64,000 bases of DNA, taken from NCBI RefSeq assembly GCF_024436175.1, contig NZ_JANFQP010000002.1, positions 124,001-188,000 on the forward strand, written 5' to 3'. This document shows, one piece after another, positions 27,072 through 36,089 of the stretch. Position numbers and translations under genes: made by a program. The stretch comes from Kaistella montana. Lineage in GTDB: Bacteria; Bacteroidota; Bacteroidia; Flavobacteriales; Weeksellaceae. The notes under the pieces were generated by a model, which was not told where the DNA came from, searched no databases, and saw only the letters and a list, made by a program, of their open reading frames with translations. Within the stretch, counting starts at the first letter, position 1, and every line of letters begins with the position of its first letter.

Positions 27072-27411
27072 AAATGGACTCGTTATTATTTTTTTCAAAG
27101 AAATCCTTATTGGCAAAATATTCTTTTGCTCTATTAATAACGTCTCTGAAAAGTGAAACATCATTGGAATCAACATTAGATAGAAAGACTTTGCTATTTA
27201 AAAAATCTCCCGAATATTTTTGATCCTTAAAAAGAGAACCAATTGCTGCGTTAAGAAATGCTGTAATAATTAATGAAATACCTTCAAAATCAAGGTTTAC
27301 AGATTCATCTTTCTCCAAATGCCTTTGGATTTGCTCATAAACCAAGTTGCCGTTTTCAGTGGAAACAGCCAAATCGGTCCCGATAACGTCAATAACTTTT
27401 AAATGTATCAT
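27058..27411 (-). CDS. STAS-like (DUF4325) protein
   Basis: About 117 residues from the ATG at 27411; an ATG 7 codons upstream is also possible. The pattern VNLDFEGISLIITAFLNAAIGSLF is the beta-strand plus helix of STAS-like DUF4325 domains, which resemble anti-sigma-factor antagonists. It lies 11 bp or more after the GHKL ATPase gene and overlaps the PIN gene. STAS plus GHKL ATPase pairs normally form partner-switching regulators (SpoIIAA/SpoIIAB style). Here the pair is joined to a nuclease and a restriction enzyme, so it may gate an effector. Confidence 0.75.
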   Translation of the reverse strand: MIHLKVIDVIGTDLAVSTENGNLVYEQIQRHLEKDESVNLDFEGISLIITAFLNAAIGSLFKDQKYSGDFLNSKVFLSNVDSNDVSLFRDVINRAKEYFANKDFFEKNNNESIYGGS

Positions 27412-27443
27412 AAAGATATCTGTGGATGACAAATGTAATCATT

Positions 27444-28325
27444 TTAAAATAAATTGCTTAAATCTTCTTTTTCGTCATTTAAACTATAAAAACTTGTGTC
27501 ATTAAAGTTAAATGTAATATTCACGATGGTTCCCTCAAAATAATTGTCTAAAATCTCTGTTGTAACCAAGCCATTTCTGTATTCATAAAATCCATTTGCG
27601 GAAACAATCTGAATTTTTCCTCTGTTCAGTTTAATAAACTCAAAAATGAGTGCCAAACCTAAACCACCTGAAGTCTGCAATTTCGTTGTATTTCCTTTTA
27701 CCATGGCCCACTCTATTGCTTCACGTGCATCAATTTCCTTACCACGAAATGAAGAAACATTCTCTTTGATGTTCAAACCCTTATCTACGACGGTAAAATG
27801 TAAAGGTTTATTTGGTTTTCTTGGAAAAAACTGGCCGCAGGTGTGTATAAAGTCGCATTTGCCGTGAGTTCTTGCATTTTCATAAATCTCGAAAATATTA
27901 CGCAAAATTTCTTTAGAGAGCATTTTTGAAATTGCAGGAAAATCTCTCTTGCCCAACAACTGATTCTTGATATAGTTGTTAAATCCCTCATCGTCTGCCG
28001 GTTCGAACCTCATATATCGTAGCGAAGTGTCATAGTCATCATGAACCGGTGCATAACCTAATTGCGTAAGAAATTCATTTTTTCTAAGTATGGTTTCAAC
28101 CCTGTTAATTACGTTATGAAATTTCACCTTATTATTATTGTAAAAGAGCATTTCGAGCATTACGCCAAAAACCGCGGACAAGTTGGCTTCAAAAAAAGAT
28201 ACTTCCTTAAAATCAAAAATAATTTCCTGTTCTTTTAAATCTTTCACAGAATGGAACAGGTTTACAAAGAAATTATAACCTTCATAATCGCTTTTTATGT
28301 CGTTGGGGATTTTAAGGAAAATCAT
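27444..28325 (-). CDS. GHKL/HATPase-domain ATP-binding protein
   Basis: 293 residues. The N-terminal 110 have a STAS- or MreB-like strand pattern (EIIFDFKEVSFFEANLSAVF). The rest is a GHKL ATPase: N-box IFEIYENARTHG near residue 147, G1 box TVVDKGLNIKEN near 178, and G2 box TSGGLGLALIFEFIK near 220. There is no histidine phosphorylation box or sensor domain, so it is not an ordinary sensor kinase; it resembles an anti-sigma-type kinase or a MORC/Hsp90-like switch. It is followed by a STAS-like gene, a natural partner. Confidence 0.8.
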   Translation of the reverse strand: MIFLKIPNDIKSDYEGYNFFVNLFHSVKDLKEQEIIFDFKEVSFFEANLSAVFGVMLEMLFYNNNKVKFHNVINRVETILRKNEFLTQLGYAPVHDDYDTSLRYMRFEPADDEGFNNYIKNQLLGKRDFPAISKMLSKEILRNIFEIYENARTHGKCDFIHTCGQFFPRKPNKPLHFTVVDKGLNIKENVSSFRGKEIDAREAIEWAMVKGNTTKLQTSGGLGLALIFEFIKLNRGKIQIVSANGFYEYRNGLVTTEILDNYFEGTIVNITFNFNDTSFYSLNDEKEDLSNLF

Positions 28326-28357
28326 TAAAATAATAATCTAAAAAGGTTGGATAATTT

Positions 28358-29389
28358 CTAATATGTGATTTCTCTATAAATTGCCAATGGATAAATACCA
28401 ATTTTTGGATAAGTTGGTACGAAAAAGAATTTATCTAAATTTTCAAATGTTGAAAACATATTCCTAAATGCTTTTTCAAAAGCCATTGTTTCATTTAACT
28501 TTTCATCATCTAACAGTATAAATTCGTCGTCTGTGTGCTTTCTCTTATCTTCTTCTGCAGGGCTTGAAGTCAAAATCCCAAGAACGGTTAGTTTTAAATT
28601 TGGCCTAGAACCATATGTGTATATGAGCCTGTTGTAGTCGCCAATTGTTAAGTTTTTTTCTTCTAAGGAAGCAAGTATTTGAAAATCTGAAAATTCATCA
28701 AATGGTAATAATCTAAAGTTTAATCTATCGGGTGAAAAAGTATCTAAAAAAGTCTTCATACCCTCAATCCACTTTTCATCAAAAAGAGTAACACCAAGAT
28801 TATCCTCAATCATTTTATCTAATTTCTTCTCTATATTTGAAAGGGCTATAAAATCTTTATGGTGCGCACTTTTATTTTTAGAAATTTCTTTTTTCTTATC
28901 ATTTACCTGAATTCTTAAACTGTTAAGTTCAGGATTATTTTTAAGATTGTCGTAATTTATAAATCTCGATATATCATTAATGTTCGAAGATATCAACTTC
29001 AATTTCTTAAAGTCCTCAAATTTTGACCAACCGCTTGCTTTCACAAAAGATAATTCTTCAAATTTTTTAGTGAAGTCAGAAAAAGAAATATTACCATTTC
29101 TAAATGTTTCATTAATATTTGTCAGAATATTTTTCTCCGATAAATCTCGTTCAAGTTGGTTTAATACCTCGTGAAATAATTCAACTTTTTCAGTTTTTAT
29201 AGTTTTCTCTGTAGTTTTTCCTCCTGTATTCCCTTTGACAATTTGAAGGTTAAAACCTATACCACCTTCAAAATTACTTTCATCTTCAAATGCACGTGAA
29301 ACTTCTTGTAAGAAACCACCTGAAATTTGACTACTGATTGATTTTACCTTTTCAAAATCAAAATAAATTAAATCTTTTATTGTTTCCAT
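28358..29389 (-). CDS. Operon protein of unknown function, possibly DUF6414
   Basis: 343 residues. It begins METIKDLIYFDFEKVKSIS, and the C-terminal KIGIYPLAIYREI resembles my memory of DUF6414 proteins. The middle (residues 150-200) is a charged coiled coil (RIQVNDKKKEISKNKSAHH), and residues 215-270 are alpha/beta. No signal peptide or enzyme motif is visible. The stop and start codons leave 14 bp after the restriction enzyme gene and 32 bp before the ATPase gene, so it is an integral member of the operon. DUF6414 genes are often seen near defence genes. The assignment is tentative. Confidence 0.5.
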   Translation of the reverse strand: METIKDLIYFDFEKVKSISSQISGGFLQEVSRAFEDESNFEGGIGFNLQIVKGNTGGKTTEKTIKTEKVELFHEVLNQLERDLSEKNILTNINETFRNGNISFSDFTKKFEELSFVKASGWSKFEDFKKLKLISSNINDISRFINYDNLKNNPELNSLRIQVNDKKKEISKNKSAHHKDFIALSNIEKKLDKMIEDNLGVTLFDEKWIEGMKTFLDTFSPDRLNFRLLPFDEFSDFQILASLEEKNLTIGDYNRLIYTYGSRPNLKLTVLGILTSSPAEEDKRKHTDDEFILLDDEKLNETMAFEKAFRNMFSTFENLDKFFFVPTYPKIGIYPLAIYREITY

Positions 29390-29403
29390 TATATCTGTAA
29401 TTG

Positions 29404-32301
29404 TTACGCTCCCTCCACCAAAGCAATTTCCTCGTCGGTAAGGTTGTAGAGTTGGTAAACGGTTTTATTAATTCGATTATCTAAAGACTGAATAAGGTTT
29501 CGGTAGAAATTTCTATCATGGTCTGAAACGGCTTTTTGCTCATCTTTTTTGGCTTGAAGCATTTGCTCTACCAATTTTACCAAAGCGTCGTGGAGCGGTT
29601 GGTTTTCGGGCGTGATTTTGGGGATGGGTAGTTGTTCTACGTGTGTTTTCTTAACCTGCGCCAAAACTTCACCCTTTTCGGGATTTAATTGCTGATAATA
29701 AAAATCAGTAAGTTTTGAATTTAAATTTCCTAAAACAAAATTTCCATTAATATACTGAGGAATTACAATATTAAGATTATCACGTGCTATTATATTTCTA
29801 CCAATAATTGTCGCAATGATTCTGTCTGCAGTTTGACGAATAATGATTTTTTCTTCGGCTTGGAAAATTTCCGGTTTTCTAGGTTCTGCCAACCATTCAC
29901 CATATTGTATCCAACTGTTTTCATTCCAAAAATTAACATATTTGTTCATTAAACTTCCGCGAAGTAAAGGCAACCAATTTTCACCTTCCGGTTTATGCTG
30001 ATTTTCTTTTACAAAAGGTTTTTCATCAACAATTTCACGAGTTTGTTTTGGAACACCTTTGCCAACTTGAAAAGGTTTCACACCAACTGTCGAAATAGAA
30101 CATTCTTTCAAAAAGATAGAATTTGCCAAAATTTTCTTATACAACTGCGTTTCTTCCGGTCTTGCCAAAACATTGACGATTTCACCATTTTTTTCAAAAG
30201 CATTTTGGTCTAATTGCTGATAAGGAATTGCTTTTTCATCTTGCACCAAATCCACATCAAAGTAGTTTTCTTTTCCTGCATTTCCATTCTCAAAAATAAT
30301 GACGTGTGTATCTACAACAGCATCGAAAATATGTTTTTTACTATGCAGAATTTTTTTCCAACTATAAGCATTTAGTAGATGTTTTCTAATATTGGTAAAC
30401 GTAACACTCTGCAACCAAGTATTAGGGATAATTACGCCTAACAAACCTGTTTTGTTCAGCAAATGGTGGTAGCGTTCCAAAAACAATAAATACAAATCAT
30501 ACTGATAGTTTTGGTGCTGATAATTCTGCTGAAAAAACTTCAAAATAAACTTATCTAAAACTTTCACATACGGTGGATTTCCCACAATCGCATCAAAACC
30601 GGATTGCTTCGTTCCTCGTGCAGATGAAAACACCATTGGAAATGCCTGTTCAAAATCGAACGGGTTGAGTTTGCGCATTTCTTCTTTTCCAAACTCCAAA
30701 ACGCCGTCCATAATTTCGTAACCAATCAGCGAGTTTCCACATTTGATATTTCCGGATAAATCGGGCAGAATTTTTTCGGCAAACAACACATTCATATCAT
30801 TTGCCGTTGCCATTGTTTCATCTTCCAACAATTTCAGAAACAGGGAAACCTGCGATACTTCGGTTGCCTGCAAATCGATATCTACCCCAAAAACATTATC
30901 GAGCAAAATCTGCTGTTTCTGCCTGATGCTCAATACCCAAATCTGGTTTTCGGTATCGAATATACAACCGTCCTTTTTGGCGTCGTCGGAGTTTTGGTTG
31001 TAATATTTTTTATAATAATCCAACAAAAAATCATACACACCAATGAGGAAGGAACCGCTACCGCAGGCAATATCCGCAAATTTCAGTTTGGCGATTTCCT
31101 TTGGCTTTTTGTCGGCTATTTTTTTGCCAACGGTATTTTCTACGATATAATCTACAATGTATTTCGGCGTATAAAACACACCGCCTGCTTTACGCACTTC
31201 GGGTTTCAGTTCTATGCGCGCCTTACCGTCTTCCACCACAATAATCTTCCCTAAAAATCTTTCGTAAATATTCCCAAGAATGTGGATGGGAATGTAATTG
31301 AAATCGTAAGGTGTATTGGTATGGTCAAGATCCTGCGCTATGTTTTTGAAGAGTTCTTCGTTGGCACCGAGGAAAGCGTTTTTATCGATAAAATGTTCCT
31401 TAAAAACCACTCCGTTGTATTTGGCATCCAACCTTTTGGACAGTTCTATAAACTTGCGCCAAGGATGTTCGGAAGTTGAAATGCCATGCATTAAATCTTC
31501 GGGTTCAATCTGCTTGTCTTCGAGGAAACGGATAAACACCAAACGGTCTATGGTTCTTTGTGTGGCTTCAGTAAGGTCGTAATGGTCGAGCGTAGGATTG
31601 TTTTGATAAAATGCCTGTGCCATTTGCAGACGGATATCGTCGATATAATCGAGGAAACTGTCGTCGATACTTTGGTAGCGTCCTCCGAAAAGTTTGAGTT
31701 GTTTTGCCTTTCCTTTTGGCTGCGGAAGATTTTCGACAAATTTGGTAAGATTGCCTGCGTCGACGGCTTCGCGGGAAAAGAGCCAATAGAATTCTGAAAA
31801 CTTCTCCTCGTCCAACAAATCCAAATATTTGTAGTATTTGATTTCATTGGAAAGAATGGTATCAAAATCGGGTTTAAACCGACAGTCAATCAAAACAATT
31901 TCCTCAAAATCAGTAAGTATTGAGATACCAGTTTGCGAGTTCCATCCATATTTTGCCGTTTGAAAATAATCGTCACGGTTTTGTCTTAAAGTACGGGATG
32001 GTTTTTTGGCTTCCACAAAGAACTGCACTTTTTTGAAATCTGGAGCGAGATAAAACGCATAATCTGCGCGTTTCTGCGCCTGATGTCCTTCCTGCCTTTG
32101 CGGCTTTTCCACCTTAACTTCCTGCTCGAAAGGGTTTTTCTGAATGTCATGCAGAACATCCCAGTCTAAAGCCATAAACAGTTTATCGATAAAATCCTGA
32201 CGAACACGGGCTTCCACATAAGACGGCGAAAGATAATGCGCTTCATTGGCTTTGAAAGTTTCAATGAGTTCTCTTGTTTTAAGATAGGCGTTTTGGAGCA
32301 T
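29404..32301 (-). CDS. Type IIG-like (Eco57I/TaqI-type) restriction-modification enzyme
   Basis: About 965 residues from the ATG at 32301, which gives the family-like N-terminus MLQNAYLKTRELIETF. In order: a PD-(D/E)xK nuclease domain (RADYAFYLAPDF...VEAKKPSRT, near residues 78-104), an adenine methyltransferase with SAM motif I FADIACGSGSFLIG and catalytic NPPY in DAIVGNPPYVKVLD, and a C-terminal TaqI-like target-recognition domain (LNSKLTDFYYQQLNPEKGE). One polypeptide would therefore methylate and cleave. It is the first gene of the five-gene minus-strand operon. The recognition sequence cannot be told from this. Confidence 0.9.
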   Translation of the reverse strand: MLQNAYLKTRELIETFKANEAHYLSPSYVEARVRQDFIDKLFMALDWDVLHDIQKNPFEQEVKVEKPQRQEGHQAQKRADYAFYLAPDFKKVQFFVEAKKPSRTLRQNRDDYFQTAKYGWNSQTGISILTDFEEIVLIDCRFKPDFDTILSNEIKYYKYLDLLDEEKFSEFYWLFSREAVDAGNLTKFVENLPQPKGKAKQLKLFGGRYQSIDDSFLDYIDDIRLQMAQAFYQNNPTLDHYDLTEATQRTIDRLVFIRFLEDKQIEPEDLMHGISTSEHPWRKFIELSKRLDAKYNGVVFKEHFIDKNAFLGANEELFKNIAQDLDHTNTPYDFNYIPIHILGNIYERFLGKIIVVEDGKARIELKPEVRKAGGVFYTPKYIVDYIVENTVGKKIADKKPKEIAKLKFADIACGSGSFLIGVYDFLLDYYKKYYNQNSDDAKKDGCIFDTENQIWVLSIRQKQQILLDNVFGVDIDLQATEVSQVSLFLKLLEDETMATANDMNVLFAEKILPDLSGNIKCGNSLIGYEIMDGVLEFGKEEMRKLNPFDFEQAFPMVFSSARGTKQSGFDAIVGNPPYVKVLDKFILKFFQQNYQHQNYQYDLYLLFLERYHHLLNKTGLLGVIIPNTWLQSVTFTNIRKHLLNAYSWKKILHSKKHIFDAVVDTHVIIFENGNAGKENYFDVDLVQDEKAIPYQQLDQNAFEKNGEIVNVLARPEETQLYKKILANSIFLKECSISTVGVKPFQVGKGVPKQTREIVDEKPFVKENQHKPEGENWLPLLRGSLMNKYVNFWNENSWIQYGEWLAEPRKPEIFQAEEKIIIRQTADRIIATIIGRNIIARDNLNIVIPQYINGNFVLGNLNSKLTDFYYQQLNPEKGEVLAQVKKTHVEQLPIPKITPENQPLHDALVKLVEQMLQAKKDEQKAVSDHDRNFYRNLIQSLDNRINKTVYQLYNLTDEEIALVEGA

Positions 32302-32732
32302 ATAGTTTTTATGGTTAAAAAAAGGATAATGCAATTTACAGAAAAGCAATGAAGTAAAAAAAAAGTAAGTAAAGTAAGTAAGTTTAGAAACAAAAACTTT
32401 TTATAAAAAATGACTGCGAAAAAAACTATTTAAAACAATGAAGAAAAGCGAAAAATAAGGAAGTGCTAAGCGCCGTTTGCGCTGAAAGTTTCTGTTTCAG
32501 CATTTTTTTTCTGAGAGAAAAAATAAAAATTTTGTTTTGGCGAACTTTGGTTACTTTACTTACTTTGAGGAAATGTCAGTTTCTTATCTCAATTAAAATA
32601 GGTGATACGCAACAAATAAAACCAACTTTCTAACAGACAAAAGTGATGTTATTTACCTTTGTGGTTATTCGGAATATGAAATATTTTTTGTAAATTCAGA
32701 ATTCGTACAGATTTCAAATTCAACTTAGCAAA
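32302..32732. promoter_or_regulatory. Divergent intergenic region between the defence operon and the two-component system
   Basis: Contains a perfect 16-bp inverted repeat: AAAGTAAGTAAAGTAA at 32362-32377 and its reverse complement at 32551-32566, 173 bp apart. Between them is a hairpin, GCTGAAA / TTTCAGC, followed by eight T (32481-32509), which would terminate plus-strand transcription. The two inverted arms may be operator sites or ends of a small inserted unit. Confidence 0.5.
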
Positions 32733-33407
32733 ATGAAAATCCTTATTGTAGAAGACGAAAAATTTCTTGCCGAAAGCATTCAGGAATATCTGAAGAAGCA
32801 GTATCAAACCGAAATTGCACAGGATTTTGAATCTGCAAAAGAAAAAGTGCTGAATTACGATTACGACTGCATTTTGCTGGACATCACGCTTCCCGACGGA
32901 AACGGCCTGAATATTCTGAAAATTTTAAAAGAGGAAAATAAAACCGAAGGCATCATCATCATTTCCGCAAAAAATTCGCTGGACGACAAAATTTTGGGTC
33001 TGGAACTGGGTGCAGACGATTATCTTCCCAAACCTTTTCACCTTTCCGAACTTTCTGCAAGAATTTCTTCCGTCATCCGAAGGCGAAATTTCGACGGAAA
33101 TAATGTATTGAAAATTAATGATTTAGATATTGATGCTGTTGCCAAAACCGTGAAGTTTAAGCATCAATTTCTTGATTTGACGAGGACTGAATTTGATTTG
33201 CTCGCTTTTTTAATTTCAAACAAAAACAAAGTGGTTTCAAAAAGTGCCATTGCGGAACATATTTCGGGAGACCAAGCCGAATTTTTCGATAATTTTGATT
33301 TTATCTACGCCCACATCAAAAATTTGAAAAAGAAAATTACCAATTCCGGAGCCCGAGATTTTTTGAAATCCGTTTACGGAATGGGCTATAAATACGAGGT
33401 TTTTTGA
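32733..33407 (+). CDS. OmpR/PhoB-family response regulator
   Basis: 224 residues. Receiver domain with the acidic pair EDE at 7-9, phospho-acceptor Asp50 (CILLDITLPDG) and Lys100 in YLPKPF. A winged-helix Trans_reg_C domain follows (LTRTEFDLLAFLISNKNK, ending YGMGYKYEVF). It regulates transcription in response to the kinase encoded next to it. Its stop overlaps the kinase start by 4 bp, so the two are coupled. Likely targets by position are the PepSY-like and membrane-protein genes just downstream. Confidence 0.95.
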   Translation: MKILIVEDEKFLAESIQEYLKKQYQTEIAQDFESAKEKVLNYDYDCILLDITLPDGNGLNILKILKEENKTEGIIIISAKNSLDDKILGLELGADDYLPKPFHLSELSARISSVIRRRNFDGNNVLKINDLDIDAVAKTVKFKHQFLDLTRTEFDLLAFLISNKNKVVSKSAIAEHISGDQAEFFDNFDFIYAHIKNLKKKITNSGARDFLKSVYGMGYKYEVF

Positions 33408-34648
33408 AACTTTCCCACTACATATCGCTTCGTTACATCGGTTTGGCAATGGTTATTTTGCTGGCCTCAATTCCTGCATTTTATTTTGCCCTGCAACACA
33501 TTATGCTGAAAAATGTGGATGATAACCTGAAGGAACAAAAACACTGGATTGAAAATCAGCACCATTTAGATGTAAGAAATTTGCCCGCTTTCAATAAAAA
33601 TATTCAGGTAAGCGAAGTTCAAAATACCGGAAAAGAAACTTTTTCTACCGCTAATATTTACGATGAAGGAGAACAGGAAAACGTCAAAACGCGAAGCCTG
33701 ATTTTTTATAAAACCCAAGACAAAAAAAACTACGAAATCGTTCTGCACCGTTCGTTGGTGGAATCTGAAGACATCCTGAAAACCATTGCACTTCTTCAGT
33801 TTCTGCTGTTTGTTTTAATGTCGGCTTCGCTGTTGCTCATCAACCGCAATGTGGAAAAAAACGTGTGGAAACCCTTCTACAAAATGCTTGAAATTCTGAA
33901 GTTGTACCGCATTGAGAAAGATTCGGAAATTTATCTTCAACAAACTAAAATTGCAGAAATGCAAAGTCTGAACACCTCGGTTGCCGATTTGGTGACGCGA
34001 AATAAAAAACAGTTTCTCGCGCAGAAAGAATTTACCGAAAATGCTTCGCACGAACTGCAGACACCACTGGCCATCATCCAAAATAAAACCGAACTGCTGT
34101 TGCAAACCGAAAACCTATCTGAAGAACAAATGAAGATTATCGGACAGATTTATGAGACCAACAACCGGCTTTCACGTTTGAATAAAAGTATGCTGTTGCT
34201 TTCTAAACTGGATAACGGACAATTTCAGGAGCGTAAGGAAATCCAACTTTCTCGATTGGCGGAAATGATTATCGAGGAATTTAAAGCATTTTATCCGCAG
34301 AAAAATCTAATTTTCGTCGAAAATTTTAAGACTCAAAAGACGGTTTCCGCTGATGAAAATTTAGTGCGTACGCTTCTGGGAAATCTGATTTCCAACGCGA
34401 TAAAGTACGCAGCACCAAATTCAGAAATAGATGTGGATTTGGATGAGAGGTATTTTCAAATCTCTAATGTGGGAAAACCTCAAGAATTAGATACAAACCG
34501 GCTTTTCAAAAGATTTCAGAAGCAGAATCCTGATGGCTCCGGCAATGGATTAGGCTTGGAAATTTCTAAAAAAATCTGCGAGATGTATGGTTGGAATCTT
34601 ACTTATGATTTCAGGAACGCACGGCATTTTTTCAAAATTGATTTCTAA
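33404..34648 (+). CDS. Sensor histidine kinase
   Basis: 414 residues. It starts at a TTG codon that overlaps the response-regulator stop (TTGA at 33404-33407); no ATG fits as well. Two membrane segments (about 11-30 and 128-147) flank a periplasmic sensor of about 95 residues. The H-box is ASHELQTP with His216. The N-box NLISNAIKYAA and the G-box GNGLGLEISKKICEMY complete the catalytic domain. The signal sensed is unknown; neighbouring ion-transport genes suggest an envelope or ionic stress signal. Confidence 0.93.
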   Translation: MKLSHYISLRYIGLAMVILLASIPAFYFALQHIMLKNVDDNLKEQKHWIENQHHLDVRNLPAFNKNIQVSEVQNTGKETFSTANIYDEGEQENVKTRSLIFYKTQDKKNYEIVLHRSLVESEDILKTIALLQFLLFVLMSASLLLINRNVEKNVWKPFYKMLEILKLYRIEKDSEIYLQQTKIAEMQSLNTSVADLVTRNKKQFLAQKEFTENASHELQTPLAIIQNKTELLLQTENLSEEQMKIIGQIYETNNRLSRLNKSMLLLSKLDNGQFQERKEIQLSRLAEMIIEEFKAFYPQKNLIFVENFKTQKTVSADENLVRTLLGNLISNAIKYAAPNSEIDVDLDERYFQISNVGKPQELDTNRLFKRFQKQNPDGSGNGLGLEISKKICEMYGWNLTYDFRNARHFFKIDF

Positions 34649-34777
34649 AAACCATAGGTTTTGTTAAAATTTCGTTAAACTTTTTACTTAACTTCAAAAT
34701 TCAGTTTTCATACAGATTTGGTTGGCAATTTTGTCCTGTAAAAACAAAGTAAATGTCTAACCTAAAAATTTAACAAA

Positions 34778-35224
34778 ATGAAAAAGACAATTTTAATTCC
34801 AAGTGTAGTAGCAGTTTTAGCAGGCGGTGCCCTTTTCGCACAGCAAAATCAAAAAAAATCAGAGGGTGAAGTTCCGCAAGCAGTTCTGAAGGCTTTTCAG
34901 AGGGATTACCCCAATGTGAAAGATGTAGATTGGGATGCTGAAGACGGCGCGTTTGAAGCAGAATTTGACCTCAACAAACAGGAAATTTCTGTAACTTACT
35001 CTGCAACCGGCCAAAAGCAGGAAACCGAAACTGAGATTGCGCTTAGTGAACTTCCTGCGAATATACAAGCCTACGCACAAAAAAAAAATCTGGGCAAAAT
35101 AAAAGAGGCATCCAAAATTGTAAATGCAGACGGTTCAACCACTTACGAAGCGGAAGTGAAAAACGGAGACGCCATTTTTGACCAAAACGGCAATTTCCTG
35201 AAAATCAATCAGGATAAAGATTAA
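34778..35224 (+). CDS. Periplasmic PepSY-like domain protein
   Basis: 148 residues with a signal peptide (IPSVVAVLAGGALFAQ) and a PepSY-like (BLIP-type) fold. Two repeats each begin with a helix of the type PQAVLKAFQRDYPNVKDVDW and PANIQAYAQKKNLGKIKEAS, followed by beta strands. Such proteins are common just downstream of Bacteroidetes two-component systems and are strongly induced by them. It lies 130 bp after the kinase and before a terminator. A role as periplasmic sensor-accessory or stress protein is inference. Confidence 0.8.
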   Translation: MKKTILIPSVVAVLAGGALFAQQNQKKSEGEVPQAVLKAFQRDYPNVKDVDWDAEDGAFEAEFDLNKQEISVTYSATGQKQETETEIALSELPANIQAYAQKKNLGKIKEASKIVNADGSTTYEAEVKNGDAIFDQNGNFLKINQDKD

Positions 35225-35233
35225 AATTTTTTC

Positions 35234-35272
35234 CCAACTCTTTCAGCGTTCCAAACGCTGAAAGAGTTTTAT
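35234..35272 (+). terminator. Terminator after the PepSY-like gene
   Basis: Perfect 14-bp arms AACTCTTTCAGCGT (35236-35249) and ACGCTGAAAGAGTT (35255-35268) with a 5-nt loop and trailing T. It can work in both directions. Confidence 0.85.
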
Positions 35273-35291
35273 CACATAAAAACCAAAAATT

Positions 35292-36041
35292 ATGAACACA
35301 GAAACCTTTAGCAAAGTCGCGAAAATCACGCTGATTTTTTGGCTCATGAAAATTGTGGCGACCACCCTCGGCGAAACTTTCGGGGATTTTATTTCACAAA
35401 CCTTAAATCTCGGTTATTATGTCGGTTTAGCGGTGACGGCCGGAATTTTTCTAGTGGCACTTCTTCTTCAATTGAATGCCAAAAAATATGTTCCGTGGAT
35501 TTTTTGGTTCGTGATTATCGGAACCACCACTTTCGGCACAGAAATTTCAGATTTTATTGACAGAACTTTGAAGGTCGGCTATACGGGCGGAACAATAATT
35601 CTCCTGTCCGGACTTGCGATTTCCCTGTTGTTGTGGTACAAAAAGTATAAAAACTTGGAAGTGTACCCAATCACGGAACGTACCAAAGAAGTTTATTTTT
35701 GGGTGGCGGTTCTTTTCTCAAATTCTTTGGGTACCGCTTTTGGTGATTTTTTGGGCGATAGTTTGGGCCTCTCCTATTTTCAGGGCGCGGTGATTTGCGG
35801 CGGCATTATTTTGATTGTTGTCTTACTGCACTACTTTACGAAAATTAATCATATTCTGTTGTTTTGGATTGCCTTTATTTTCACCCGTCCTTTTGGTGCA
35901 ACTTTCGGCGATTTCCTTACAAAACCACTTGCAAAGGGAGGTTTGGATTTGGGAACTTTGAATGCTTCACTGGTTTCCGTCGGAATTATGGCTGTCTTAA
36001 TTTTTATTGCCCACAGAAAACATCTACAGGAAGATGCCTGA
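35292..36041 (+). CDS. COG4705-type multi-pass membrane protein
   Basis: 249 residues with about eight transmembrane segments arranged as four similar repeats. Each carries a motif like TLGETFGDFISQTLNLGYYV, TTFGTEISDFIDRTLKVGYT, GTAFGDFLGDSLGLSYFQGA or GATFGDFLTKPLAKGG. The repeated (G)xxF/EGDFL-L-GY pattern is the signature of this uncharacterised family of bacterial inner-membrane proteins. It follows the PepSY-like gene and its terminator and probably belongs to the same two-component regulon. Function unknown; transport is plausible. Confidence 0.8.
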   Translation: MNTETFSKVAKITLIFWLMKIVATTLGETFGDFISQTLNLGYYVGLAVTAGIFLVALLLQLNAKKYVPWIFWFVIIGTTTFGTEISDFIDRTLKVGYTGGTIILLSGLAISLLLWYKKYKNLEVYPITERTKEVYFWVAVLFSNSLGTAFGDFLGDSLGLSYFQGAVICGGIILIVVLLHYFTKINHILLFWIAFIFTRPFGATFGDFLTKPLAKGGLDLGTLNASLVSVGIMAVLIFIAHRKHLQEDA

Positions 36042-36089
36042 TTTTAATGTTAAAAACTTAGTTCTATGGTTGGAAAGATGAATAAAATT

